Shown here: in pieces, positions 1 to 5,252 of the stretch
Layout: each line of letters opens with the position of its first letter
Numbering within the stretch: position 1 is the stretch's first letter
From: JAAEQG01 sp023133475
GTDB taxonomy: Bacteria; Planctomycetota; Phycisphaerae; UBA1845
Length of the DNA: 12,682 bases
Assembly (NCBI GenBank): GCA_030631415.1
Contig: DAOVLE010000157.1
Location: forward strand, 1 to 12,682
Direction: 5' to 3'
Program-made: the position numbers and the translations under genes
Notes under the pieces: generated by a model
What the model saw: only the letters and a program-made list of their open reading frames with translations
Told to the model about the DNA's origin: nothing
Database searches by the model: none

Positions 1-31
1 ATGGGTGTGGCCATATTTTGTGGCATCAGGC

Positions 32-149
32 GGGTGGCCCATCGCTTTAGCGGTGGGGGACGCGAATGGTTCATCCGAACACCATCGGACCCCGTAGCGG
101 CATGGGTACTTGGATTCGTGTCCCCCACGGCTAAAGCCATGGGCCACCC
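32..149. repeat. Inverted-repeat element A, complete copy (MITE-like)
   Basis: Two 36-nt arms, 32-67 and 114-149, are near-perfect reverse complements with three mismatches. They begin GGGTGGCCCATCGCTTTAGC and end in GCCATGGGCCACCC, around a 46-nt centre. The same arms recur at 2895-2930 and 5035-5101, so this is a dispersed family. No transposase is encoded, which suggests a non-autonomous palindromic element. I cannot assign it to a named family, and no target-site duplication is clear for this copy. Confidence 0.8.
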
Positions 150-156
150 AGCCGAT

Positions 157-177
157 GGCGGGTGGAACCCGCCCTAC
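157..177 (-). repeat. Short palindromic repeat C (copy 1), overlaps PDZ gene stop
   Basis: GGCGGGT-GGA-ACCCGCC followed by CTAC, the reverse-complement orientation of the recurring hairpin that begins GTAGGGCGGG. The TAG stop of the PDZ gene (174-176 on the minus strand) lies inside this repeat. The 7-bp GC stem could protect or end the 3' end of the transcript, although it lacks a U-tract. Confidence 0.85.
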
Positions 178-1400
178 TCGACTGCCATCACCTTGGCATA
201 TTCCTTGTGAAGCTCGGGGGCACGCTCCTGGAGATCGGCTTCGTCGCGGAAGACCTTGATTACCTTGGTGGCGCCCTTGCGAGTTGTGACCTCAATCTGC
301 CCGTCCGGATTCACCCGGAAGCTGCGGGTGGTGGAATCCGCGTCTTCGCCCAGGCTGAAGCTCATAGGCCCATCCTCGTCCCAGGAAAAGAAGGGATGCC
401 CAGGCAGACCGGGAAAACGCACACTGCCGCCCAGGCGAATCTTATCGACCTGTTTACGAGCGTTTTCCATGGTTTCGCGGGCATTCTTCATAACCGATTC
501 GATCTGCTGCTTCCATTCCTCGCGACTGCGCATGAACGTCGAGTCCGGGCCGACTTGAATCTGGATGTTCGAGCCACTGGTTGCCTGCTCATAGATTTCG
601 TATGCGTCGGAGTCGGCGGTCTTGAAAGCTTCAACATCTGCGTAAGTTGCCTCGGTCTCATTGCCGTCGCGGTCGGTTCGCTTGACGTTGATCTCGCCCC
701 CGTCCTGCTGGGCAATAGCGATGGACTCTCCGTCGCGCATCACCATGGTGTTAATGGACTTGCGGTCATCGTCGACAAAAATCCGGGTGGTGATCTCGTT
801 TATCTCCGGCAGCATGCTGCGGATGTCATCCGGCAGGCTTTGTAATTCCGACAAATCGCCGAGGTCCTCGATGTGCCAGTTGCCGTCCTCGTCTTTGGAC
901 AGAATCTTGCCGTGTGTCTTGACGATCTCGCGGGTGACGGCTTCGGGCGCGAAATCATAGAGCCACTTGATCTGGTCACCGGCAGGGCGGCTGGCCAACG
1001 TCGCGCTCAATACAAACTCCTTGCCGCCACGCAATACTTTCATCGCCGACTTACCCTCGGGGGCCAGTTCGCCGATCGTCTTGGCCAACCCTGAAACCCC
1101 CTCCGTAATGCCGTCCCCGTTAAACTCGACAATGATGTCGTGCTTCTCGAGCCCTGCCTTCTCCGCGGGGCTGCCCTGCACCACATTGACAACCATCACG
1201 CCGCCAACCGCCGCGGGAAGATGGGCCGCCAAAGCCGGCGAAACCTCAGCCAACTGGACCCCCAGCCAACCACGGCTCGAGTCCGCAGACGCGCTTACAT
1301 AAACATTGAAGTTCGTGGAGTCACCCTGAGCCGGGCTAACGTAGAGACCCACTACAGGCGTGATCAATGCCAACATCAAACCAAACATTTTCGCGTTCAT
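174..1400 (-). CDS. Exported PDZ-domain protein
   Basis: A 408-residue protein of unknown function that probably acts in the periplasm. Residues 1-26 look like a signal peptide: a hydrophobic core followed by SPAQG. A PDZ domain spans about residues 44-135, with the carboxylate-loop-like stretch GWLGV and the core phrase SPAEKAGLEKHDIIVEFNG. No trypsin-like or other protease domain is visible, so this is not a complete DegP/HtrA. The rest is polar, with a charged helical stretch around residues 285-325 (EEWKQQIESVMKNARETMEN). The start is supported by a Shine-Dalgarno AAGGAGC at 1408-1414, seven bases upstream. It lies 101 nt downstream of the anti-sigma-like gene on the same strand, so it is probably in that operon or its target. 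The TAG stop is contributed by repeat C, so the original C-terminus may have been altered. The PDZ call is firm; the role is inferred from context. Confidence 0.85.
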   Translation of the reverse strand: MNAKMFGLMLALITPVVGLYVSPAQGDSTNFNVYVSASADSSRGWLGVQLAEVSPALAAHLPAAVGGVMVVNVVQGSPAEKAGLEKHDIIVEFNGDGITEGVSGLAKTIGELAPEGKSAMKVLRGGKEFVLSATLASRPAGDQIKWLYDFAPEAVTREIVKTHGKILSKDEDGNWHIEDLGDLSELQSLPDDIRSMLPEINEITTRIFVDDDRKSINTMVMRDGESIAIAQQDGGEINVKRTDRDGNETEATYADVEAFKTADSDAYEIYEQATSGSNIQIQVGPDSTFMRSREEWKQQIESVMKNARETMENARKQVDKIRLGGSVRFPGLPGHPFFSWDEDGPMSFSLGEDADSTTRSFRVNPDGQIEVTTRKGATKVIKVFRDEADLQERAPELHKEYAKVMAVE

Positions 1401-1461
1401 CGTTTTTGCTCCTTAAGATATTTCTTTTTCACTTCAACTCTGTGTGCTCTACACCGCACCG

Positions 1462-1504
1462 GTTGGTGGGTTCCACCTCGCTCCGCGAGGTTCCACCCAC
1501 CCTA
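1462..1504. repeat. Diverged copy of palindromic repeat C
   Basis: A longer, degenerate palindrome in which GTGGGTTCCACCTCGC faces GCGAGGTTCCACCCAC across a CTCC loop, followed by CCTAC. The TGGGTTCCACC and CCCTAC motifs match the clear copies of repeat C elsewhere in the window. Its CTA supplies the TAG stop (1502-1504) of the upstream anti-sigma-like gene. The repeat fills about half of the 101-nt gap between that gene and the PDZ gene. Confidence 0.6.
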
Positions 1505-2116
1505 CATATCCCCACCCACCGGCCAAGTCCGTGCATTGCTGCCCGGTTGTTCGTGAGTGCGGGTTCGTCTTACGTCGATTAGATAGATGTTCCCATCAGT
1601 GCCACGCACCCCGTAGACACCCCGATCAATCGCACGATCGATCCGGGTGGGACGGTAATAAACCGGCACCAAACCACCGGGCAACCTCCCGGATCGAACC
1701 GTGGGCCATCGCCCCGCAGGCTTTACGCCCACGGCCAGCCCCTCGGTCCGTTGAGCCGTGTTGCCAGTCCCGTTTTCCGCAAGCTGTTTCTGCGACGACG
1801 GCGTGTAGACCCACAGCATCGCCAGGATGGCTGCCGCCACCGCACCGGGCAGCAACCACCACGCACGGTGATATCCTCGCCGCCCCCATACGTGAGACAC
1901 CTGGGACGAGCATACGTCCCCCGTCGCCCCGTCCGACAGCAACGAGCGCAACGCTTCACCTGCCAAGGCATCGATCTGCTCGGAGCGTTCCATCACCTCA
2001 CGGGCCTGCGGGTTTCGGATCAGTTCGCGGCCTAAAGCCAAACGCTCGTCCGCATCGAGTTCCCCGTCCAGAGCACGGTTGATTTGCCGCTCCAGGTTGT
2101 CGTCAATCTCTGCCAT
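1502..2116 (-). CDS. Membrane-anchored anti-sigma-like protein
   Basis: A 204-residue protein, probably the regulator of the sigma factor whose stop codon lies 2 nt before its start. That spacing implies translational coupling. The N-terminal 65 residues are a charged helical region containing LDGELDADERLALGRELIRNP, the pattern seen in planctomycete anti-sigma factors. The H-x3-C-x2-C zinc motif of ZAS/zf-HC2 domains is absent. One membrane segment (AWWLLPGAVAAAILAMLWVY, about residues 84-103) separates a cytoplasmic N-terminus from an outer C-terminal part. The C-terminus ends at a TAG contained in a diverged repeat C, so the last few residues may derive from the repeat. The anti-sigma role is inferred from gene order, topology and the N-terminal pattern. 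No partner-binding motif is diagnostic on its own. Confidence 0.7.
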   Translation of the reverse strand: MAEIDDNLERQINRALDGELDADERLALGRELIRNPQAREVMERSEQIDALAGEALRSLLSDGATGDVCSSQVSHVWGRRGYHRAWWLLPGAVAAAILAMLWVYTPSSQKQLAENGTGNTAQRTEGLAVGVKPAGRWPTVRSGRLPGGLVPVYYRPTRIDRAIDRGVYGVRGTDGNIYLIDVRRTRTHEQPGSNARTWPVGGDM

Positions 2117-2118
2117 TG

Positions 2119-2694
2119 CTAAACCTTGCCTTGCAACATCTCCCGCAGCAACCGCCTGGCCCGAACCAGCCGGGTCTCCACCGTATCAACCGGAAGCTCC
2201 AGCAGCTTGCCGATCTCCCGGTAGCTCCATCCCTCCACATGCCGCAGCACGAACGGCTCGCGGTACAGAGCCGGCAACGACTCGATCGCCTCCAACACCA
2301 GCCCGTGCTGCTCCGTGGCGATGAGCTGGTCAGCCGGAGTCTTCGACTTGGCCTTCACCGCCGGGGCGTTTTCCAACGACTGAGCCACCACCCGGTTCCG
2401 CGAAACCTCGCGCCCGGCGTCGATGGCTGCGTTCCTGGCCATCCGATAAAGCCAAGGGCGCCAACGCTCGACCGCCCGCAGATCGCCGATGCGGTTCCAC
2501 GCTACGGTCCAGACCTGTTGGGCGACGTCATCGACTCGGTCGCGGTCGCCCAGCACACCGAAAATGACGCCTTTAACCCAGCCGCTCTGACGGCGGACGA
2601 ATTCGTCGAACGCATAACGATCACCGCTGCGTATCGCCTCGATCACAGCCTGCTCGGGATCATGGTTAGCAGAAACAGCCATCGTCATCTTCAC
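2119..2694 (-). CDS. ECF-type RNA polymerase sigma factor (sigma-70 family)
   Basis: A 191-residue ECF sigma factor, the usual size for regions 2 and 4 only. Region 2 lies at about residues 26-95: DRYAFDEFVRRQSGWVKG, then DDVAQQVWTVAWNRIGD, then WRPWLYRMARNAAID. Region 4, a helix-turn-helix, lies at about residues 135-188: LYREPFVLRHVEGWSYREIG, then LPVDTVETRLVRARRLLREM. A short charged linker joins them. The start is given as GTG at 2694. In-frame ATG codons at 2688 and 2682 are equally possible, and no strong ribosome-binding site decides between them. Two nucleotides separate it from the anti-sigma-like gene. With the PDZ gene it would form an operon running leftwards, likely self-activated, though I could not identify a promoter. 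Confidence 0.92.
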   Translation of the reverse strand: MKMTMAVSANHDPEQAVIEAIRSGDRYAFDEFVRRQSGWVKGVIFGVLGDRDRVDDVAQQVWTVAWNRIGDLRAVERWRPWLYRMARNAAIDAGREVSRNRVVAQSLENAPAVKAKSKTPADQLIATEQHGLVLEAIESLPALYREPFVLRHVEGWSYREIGKLLELPVDTVETRLVRARRLLREMLQGKV

Positions 2695-2750
2695 CCATAC
2701 AGACGCTCACCCCGGCGGTTCCCTGTCACAATTCCGGCAATAAAATACCC

Positions 2751-2930
2751 GGCTTTGCCGTGGGGGACACGCATCGTTGTAGGGCGGGTTTCACCCGCCG
2801 TTGTGGCATCGTGCGGTGGGTAGAATCCGCTCTGCAACCATTTTCCATTTTTTTAGATGCGATTGCCCTGGGTTCGGTGGTGCCTGGATGAACCATTCGT
2901 GTCCCCCACCGCTAAAGCGATGGGCCACCC
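2751..2930. repeat. Element A copy 2, interrupted by repeat C
   Basis: The right arm at 2895-2930 is a full 36-nt element A arm (ATTCGTGTCCCCCACCGCTA through GGGCCACCC). The left arm is degenerate, GGCTTTGCCGTGGGGGACAC at 2751-2770, and has lost its first bases. The centre holds a repeat C copy at 2779-2799 and about 95 nt of unrelated sequence, including a run of seven T at 2846-2852. This makes most of the 275-bp gap between smpB and the sigma gene repeat-derived; no gene is seen there. Confidence 0.65.
2779..2799 (+). repeat. Short palindromic repeat C (copy inside element A)
   Basis: A GTAG lead followed by GGCGGGTTTCACCCGCC, the same hairpin as the other copies with T instead of C in the loop. 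GTT directly flanks both sides and could be a 3-bp duplication, but that is too short to be sure. It lies between the arms of an element A copy, so it was probably inserted after A. Confidence 0.8.
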
Positions 2931-2946
2931 ACCCCCACATCTCTGC

Positions 2947-2967
2947 GGCGGGTGGAACCCGCCCTAC
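2947..2967 (-). repeat. Short palindromic repeat C, 3' of smpB
   Basis: GGCGGGTGGAACCCGCC followed by CTAC, two bases beyond the smpB stop codon. In the smpB transcript it would fold as a 7-bp GC hairpin with a 3-nt loop directly after the stop. No U-tract follows, so it would be a stabilising hairpin rather than a classical terminator. Confidence 0.85.
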
Positions 2968-2969
2968 GG

Positions 2970-3437
2970 TTAGCGGCGGCGACGGAGGGCGCGGTCCATT
3001 TCTCGCCGGTGCTCAGCCTTTTTGAGGGTCTGGCGTTTATCGGTGTGGCTCTTGCCACGCGCCACCGCCAGCAGCACCTTTGCTAATCCGCGTTCGTTGA
3101 AATAAACCTCCAGAGGCACCAGCGTCAGGCCTTTGTGGAAAATTCTGGTCTCCAACTTGCGGATTTCCTGGCGGTGCAGCAACAATTTGCGACGACGCTT
3201 GGGCTCGTGGTTGATGGTGTGCCCGTGAGAATAAGGGGCGATGTGGAAGTCCCGCAACCAGGCTTCACCATCGGCAATATACGCGAAGGCCTCCTCGAGC
3301 GATGCCTGGCCGGCCCGCAGGCTCTTGACCTCGGTGCCGCATAACACCAACCCACACTGGAGCTTGTCGAGAATTTCAAAGCGGTGGTGGGCTTTGCGGT
3401 TTCGGATTCGTGGGGTTGCCAGGGTCTTTTTTGCCAT
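2970..3437 (-). CDS. smpB: SsrA-binding protein SmpB
   Basis: A 155-residue protein, the normal SmpB length. SmpB binds tmRNA (SsrA) and delivers it to ribosomes stalled on broken mRNAs, acting in the cytoplasm in trans-translation. The family landmarks are present in order. The N-terminal part NRKAHHRFEILDKLQCGLVL leads into GTEVKSLRAGQASLEEAFA, the tmRNA-contacting beta-barrel. Next comes the WLRDFHIAPYSHG segment, then EPKRRRKLLLHRQEI and GLTLVPLEVYFNERGLAKV. The lysine/arginine-rich tail GKSHTDKRQTLKKAEHRREMDRALRRRR enters the mRNA channel. The start ATG has no strong ribosome-binding site. It is transcribed away from the divergent second sigma gene. A repeat C hairpin follows the stop immediately. 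The tmRNA gene itself was not found in this window. Confidence 0.97.
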   Translation of the reverse strand: MAKKTLATPRIRNRKAHHRFEILDKLQCGLVLCGTEVKSLRAGQASLEEAFAYIADGEAWLRDFHIAPYSHGHTINHEPKRRRKLLLHRQEIRKLETRIFHKGLTLVPLEVYFNERGLAKVLLAVARGKSHTDKRQTLKKAEHRREMDRALRRRR

Positions 3438-3608
3438 AACTACTTGATCGGGTGGAAATTATCGCATAAGATGCCGCAGTCGGACAGCCTGATGGCTACA
3501 CCCGCACACGGCGGGATTTTATAGATATGCCAAAAGTTTGCAACCGCTGGCGTTCGATGCAGGTATATGAGAATGCAAGGCAAAGATGACACACTAAAGG
3601 CCGGCACC
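3438..3608. promoter_or_regulatory. Divergent promoter region, smpB / ECF sigma gene
   Basis: This 171-bp gap separates two genes read in opposite directions, so it must hold starts for both. On the plus strand, TGCAAC at 3538-3543 resembles the -35 boxes of some ECF promoters, and an AT-rich GGTATAT follows at 3562-3568. This would fit self-activation of the sigma gene and would place transcription just before the chosen ATG at 3609. The assignment is weak because planctomycete promoter consensus is poorly defined. Confidence 0.3.
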
Positions 3609-4205
3609 ATGGAACGAATGCAAGAAGCCGAGTTGATCCGCCAAGCCAAATGCGGCGACCACGCGAGCATGCGCGAGCTGATCGACGCGCATAAAGACCG
3701 CTTGCACGCCTTCGTGTGGCGAATGCTACGCAACCATCACGATTCCGAGGAACTGTCACAGGATGCGTTTCTCAAGGCCTTTTCCGCATTGAATACCTTC
3801 GACACACGATACCGCTTTAGCACCTGGTTGTTCACCATCGCGTATCGGTTGTGCCTCAACCAACTGCGTCGCAAGCGTTCCCTGACCGGGGAGATGGACT
3901 TCAATCAGGTCTCCACCGATGATGAAGACCTTAGCGAACAAGCGGCTCAGAGCGAGGAAGCCGCCCGCCTCAAGAAGCTGATCTGGCAAGCCGTGGATCA
4001 GCTAACGGTTCCGCAACGGGCCACCGTGCTGCTGTTTTACCGGCAGGAGCAAAGCTGTGCGGAGATCGCCCGGATTCTGCAACTGCCGGTCTCGACGGTC
4101 AAAAGCCACCTGCACCGGGCACGGACCCGACTCAAGGGCATCCTCGAGCCGGCGGTGGCGGAGGATTTGAATGGGCTCCGCATCCTGTCGAGGGCAGCCG
4201 GGTAA
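3609..4205 (+). CDS. ECF-type RNA polymerase sigma factor (RpoE-like)
   Basis: A 198-residue ECF sigma factor from the ATG at 3609 (MERMQEAELIRQAKCGD). An in-frame ATG at 3567 would add 14 residues, but these look unlike the family and would overlap the possible promoter. Region 2 lies at about residues 15-85: HASMRELIDAHKDRLHAFVW, then DSEELSQDAFLKAFSALNTF, then RFSTWLFTIAYRLCLNQLRR. Region 4 lies at about residues 130-180: LTVPQRATVLLFYRQEQSCA, then EIARILQLPVSTVKSHLHRA. The sequence is closer to the RpoE group than the sigma factor at 2119-2694 is. It is followed by a zinc-type anti-sigma gene, separated by a pair of repeat C hairpins. It probably directs transcription of its own cluster; which stress it answers is unknown. 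Confidence 0.93.
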   Translation: MERMQEAELIRQAKCGDHASMRELIDAHKDRLHAFVWRMLRNHHDSEELSQDAFLKAFSALNTFDTRYRFSTWLFTIAYRLCLNQLRRKRSLTGEMDFNQVSTDDEDLSEQAAQSEEAARLKKLIWQAVDQLTVPQRATVLLFYRQEQSCAEIARILQLPVSTVKSHLHRARTRLKGILEPAVAEDLNGLRILSRAAG

Positions 4206-4225
4206 AACCGGGCAGAGGCCCCCTG

Positions 4226-4307
4226 TAGTCGGTAAGGCGGGTTCCACCCGCCTTCTCCGCGGCGAAGGGAATCGGCCCATGCGTGTGGCGGGTGGAACCC
4301 GCCCTAC
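4226..4307. repeat. Paired, opposed repeat C copies (BIME-like)
   Basis: Two repeat C hairpins face each other: GGCGGGTTCCACCCGCC at 4236-4252 and GGCGGGTGGAACCCGCC at 4287-4303, the latter followed by CTAC. About 34 nt lie between them, including the small palindrome TCCGCGGCGAAGG. The pair fills the space between the sigma stop codon and the anti-sigma start. A pair like this could fold as one long stem and make the operon transcript less stable or less read downstream. Confidence 0.75.
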
Positions 4308-4327
4308 ATCTTGAGAATGTTATTCTT

Positions 4328-4996
4328 ATGTCAGGATTGACCTGCCACGAGGCACACAACTTGTTCGAGGCTTATCTCAACGACGAGCTGTCCGGCCCGC
4401 TGGAGACCGAGCTTAACGCCCACCGGGTGCGTTGCTCCGCTTGTCGCCATGAGTTGGCTTTGCTGGAGGTGGCGGGCCAGGTCATATCCACCGACGAGCG
4501 TGCACCCTTGCTGGACGATGAGTTTACCGCGAGATTGCTGGCTTGTGTTGCCGATAAACAACCCCGGCGTCAGCTTTGGCGGCGGCGGGTGGTGCGGATC
4601 GGGGTGCAGGGTCTTGCGGCGGCGGCTTGCATTGCTTTTGCTGTGGTTCACTTCCGCGGCCCGGAACCCAGGGTGGCGGGTGAGCGTTACACCGCCGAGC
4701 ACCACACTACCGGGCAACACTCGGCTGACCCACCAGGCCCAGTTGTGGGGATCGAGGAGCCGGTCTTTTCCCCGGTGACTTTTCAGGCCCAAGTGGAGCA
4801 GGCATTGACAGAATGGCGCAATGACGCATCATCTCTCAGGAAGATATATGAATTTATCACCCCGCAGATTCACGAAGAGATGAGGCTCGGGCGACCTGAG
4901 GATGTCCATGACCAACCTGACCTATTCGAGCCCGGCGAGCACCTCTCATTCCCCGAGGGTGTTGCCGTCCCCAATCAAATTATCGAAGACATCTAG
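4328..4996 (+). CDS. Zinc-finger (zf-HC2) anti-sigma factor, single-pass membrane
   Basis: A 222-residue protein from the ATG at 4328. The frame is open further upstream, but those codons lie within repeat C, so the later start is preferred. The N-terminus is a classic anti-sigma zinc domain: TCHEAHNLFEAYLNDELSG, then His32-x3-Cys36-x2-Cys39, with Cys6 as the likely fourth ligand. A hydrophobic segment (VQGLAAAACIAFAVVHF, about residues 91-108) should cross the inner membrane. The C-terminal region (about 110 residues) would lie outside the cytoplasm and ends FPEGVAVPNQIIEDI. It probably binds the sigma factor encoded just upstream and releases it on an envelope signal. The zinc domain and gene order make this call strong. 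The signal is unknown, and no site-2 protease gene is in the window. Confidence 0.9.
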   Translation: MSGLTCHEAHNLFEAYLNDELSGPLETELNAHRVRCSACRHELALLEVAGQVISTDERAPLLDDEFTARLLACVADKQPRRQLWRRRVVRIGVQGLAAAACIAFAVVHFRGPEPRVAGERYTAEHHTTGQHSADPPGPVVGIEEPVFSPVTFQAQVEQALTEWRNDASSLRKIYEFITPQIHEEMRLGRPEDVHDQPDLFEPGEHLSFPEGVAVPNQIIEDI

Positions 4997-5034
4997 CGCT
5001 CCGTCACCGCTGATTCGACGGATCAGCGGCCCAT

Positions 5035-5238
5035 GGGTGGCCCATCGCTTTAGCGGTGGGGGACGCGAATGGTGCGCTGATTCGTGTCCCCCACGGCTAA
5101 AGGGGCTGTCGATAAAGTCGTTCGGAGCGACCCCCAATGTAGCGTCACCCCTTGTGGGTGACGAGAAAAGAGGGTGCGCCGCCCACAAGGGGCGACGCTA
5201 CAAACTAAATCGACAACCCCTAAAGCCATGGGCCACCC
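5035..5238. repeat. Element A copy 3, split by element B
   Basis: The left arm at 5035-5070 is identical to the left arm of the copy at 32-67. The right arm starts at 5080 (ATTCGTGTCCCCCACGGC), is broken after TAAA at 5101, and resumes with GCCATGGGCCACCC at 5225-5238. The central spacer is only 9 nt, against 46 nt in copy 1, so copies differ in their centres. Element A fills most of the gap between the anti-sigma gene and the exported protein gene. Confidence 0.85.
5102..5220. mobile_element. Element B: 119-bp MITE-like insertion with TAAA duplication
   Basis: The ends form an inverted repeat, GGGGCTGTCGATAAAGT against the complement of ACTAAATCGACAACCCC (14 of 17 match). TAAA directly flanks both sides (5098-5101 and 5221-5224). 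Removing the element and one TAAA restores the uninterrupted element A sequence of copy 1 (CACGGCTAAAGCCATGGG), which confirms insertion. The duplication could also be read as CTAAA or CTAAAG if the ends are one base shorter. Inside are two further hairpins built on GTAGCGTCACCCCTTGTGGG and its inverted partner. No coding capacity; a partner transposase must lie elsewhere. Confidence 0.88.
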
Positions 5239-5252
5239 ATAGGAAGACTTTT

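Noticed and set aside
2695..3608. tmRNA gene (ssrA) near smpB
   Set aside because: Neither the typical start resembling GGGGCTGA..GGATTCGACG nor a tRNA-like 3' end with a TTCGA loop and CCA was seen around smpB on either strand.
4902..5252. Long open frame start at 4902 as the true N-terminus of the exported protein
   Set aside because: This stretch translates repeat elements A and B and overlaps the anti-sigma gene. A signal peptide starts at about 5253, which fits a real start better.
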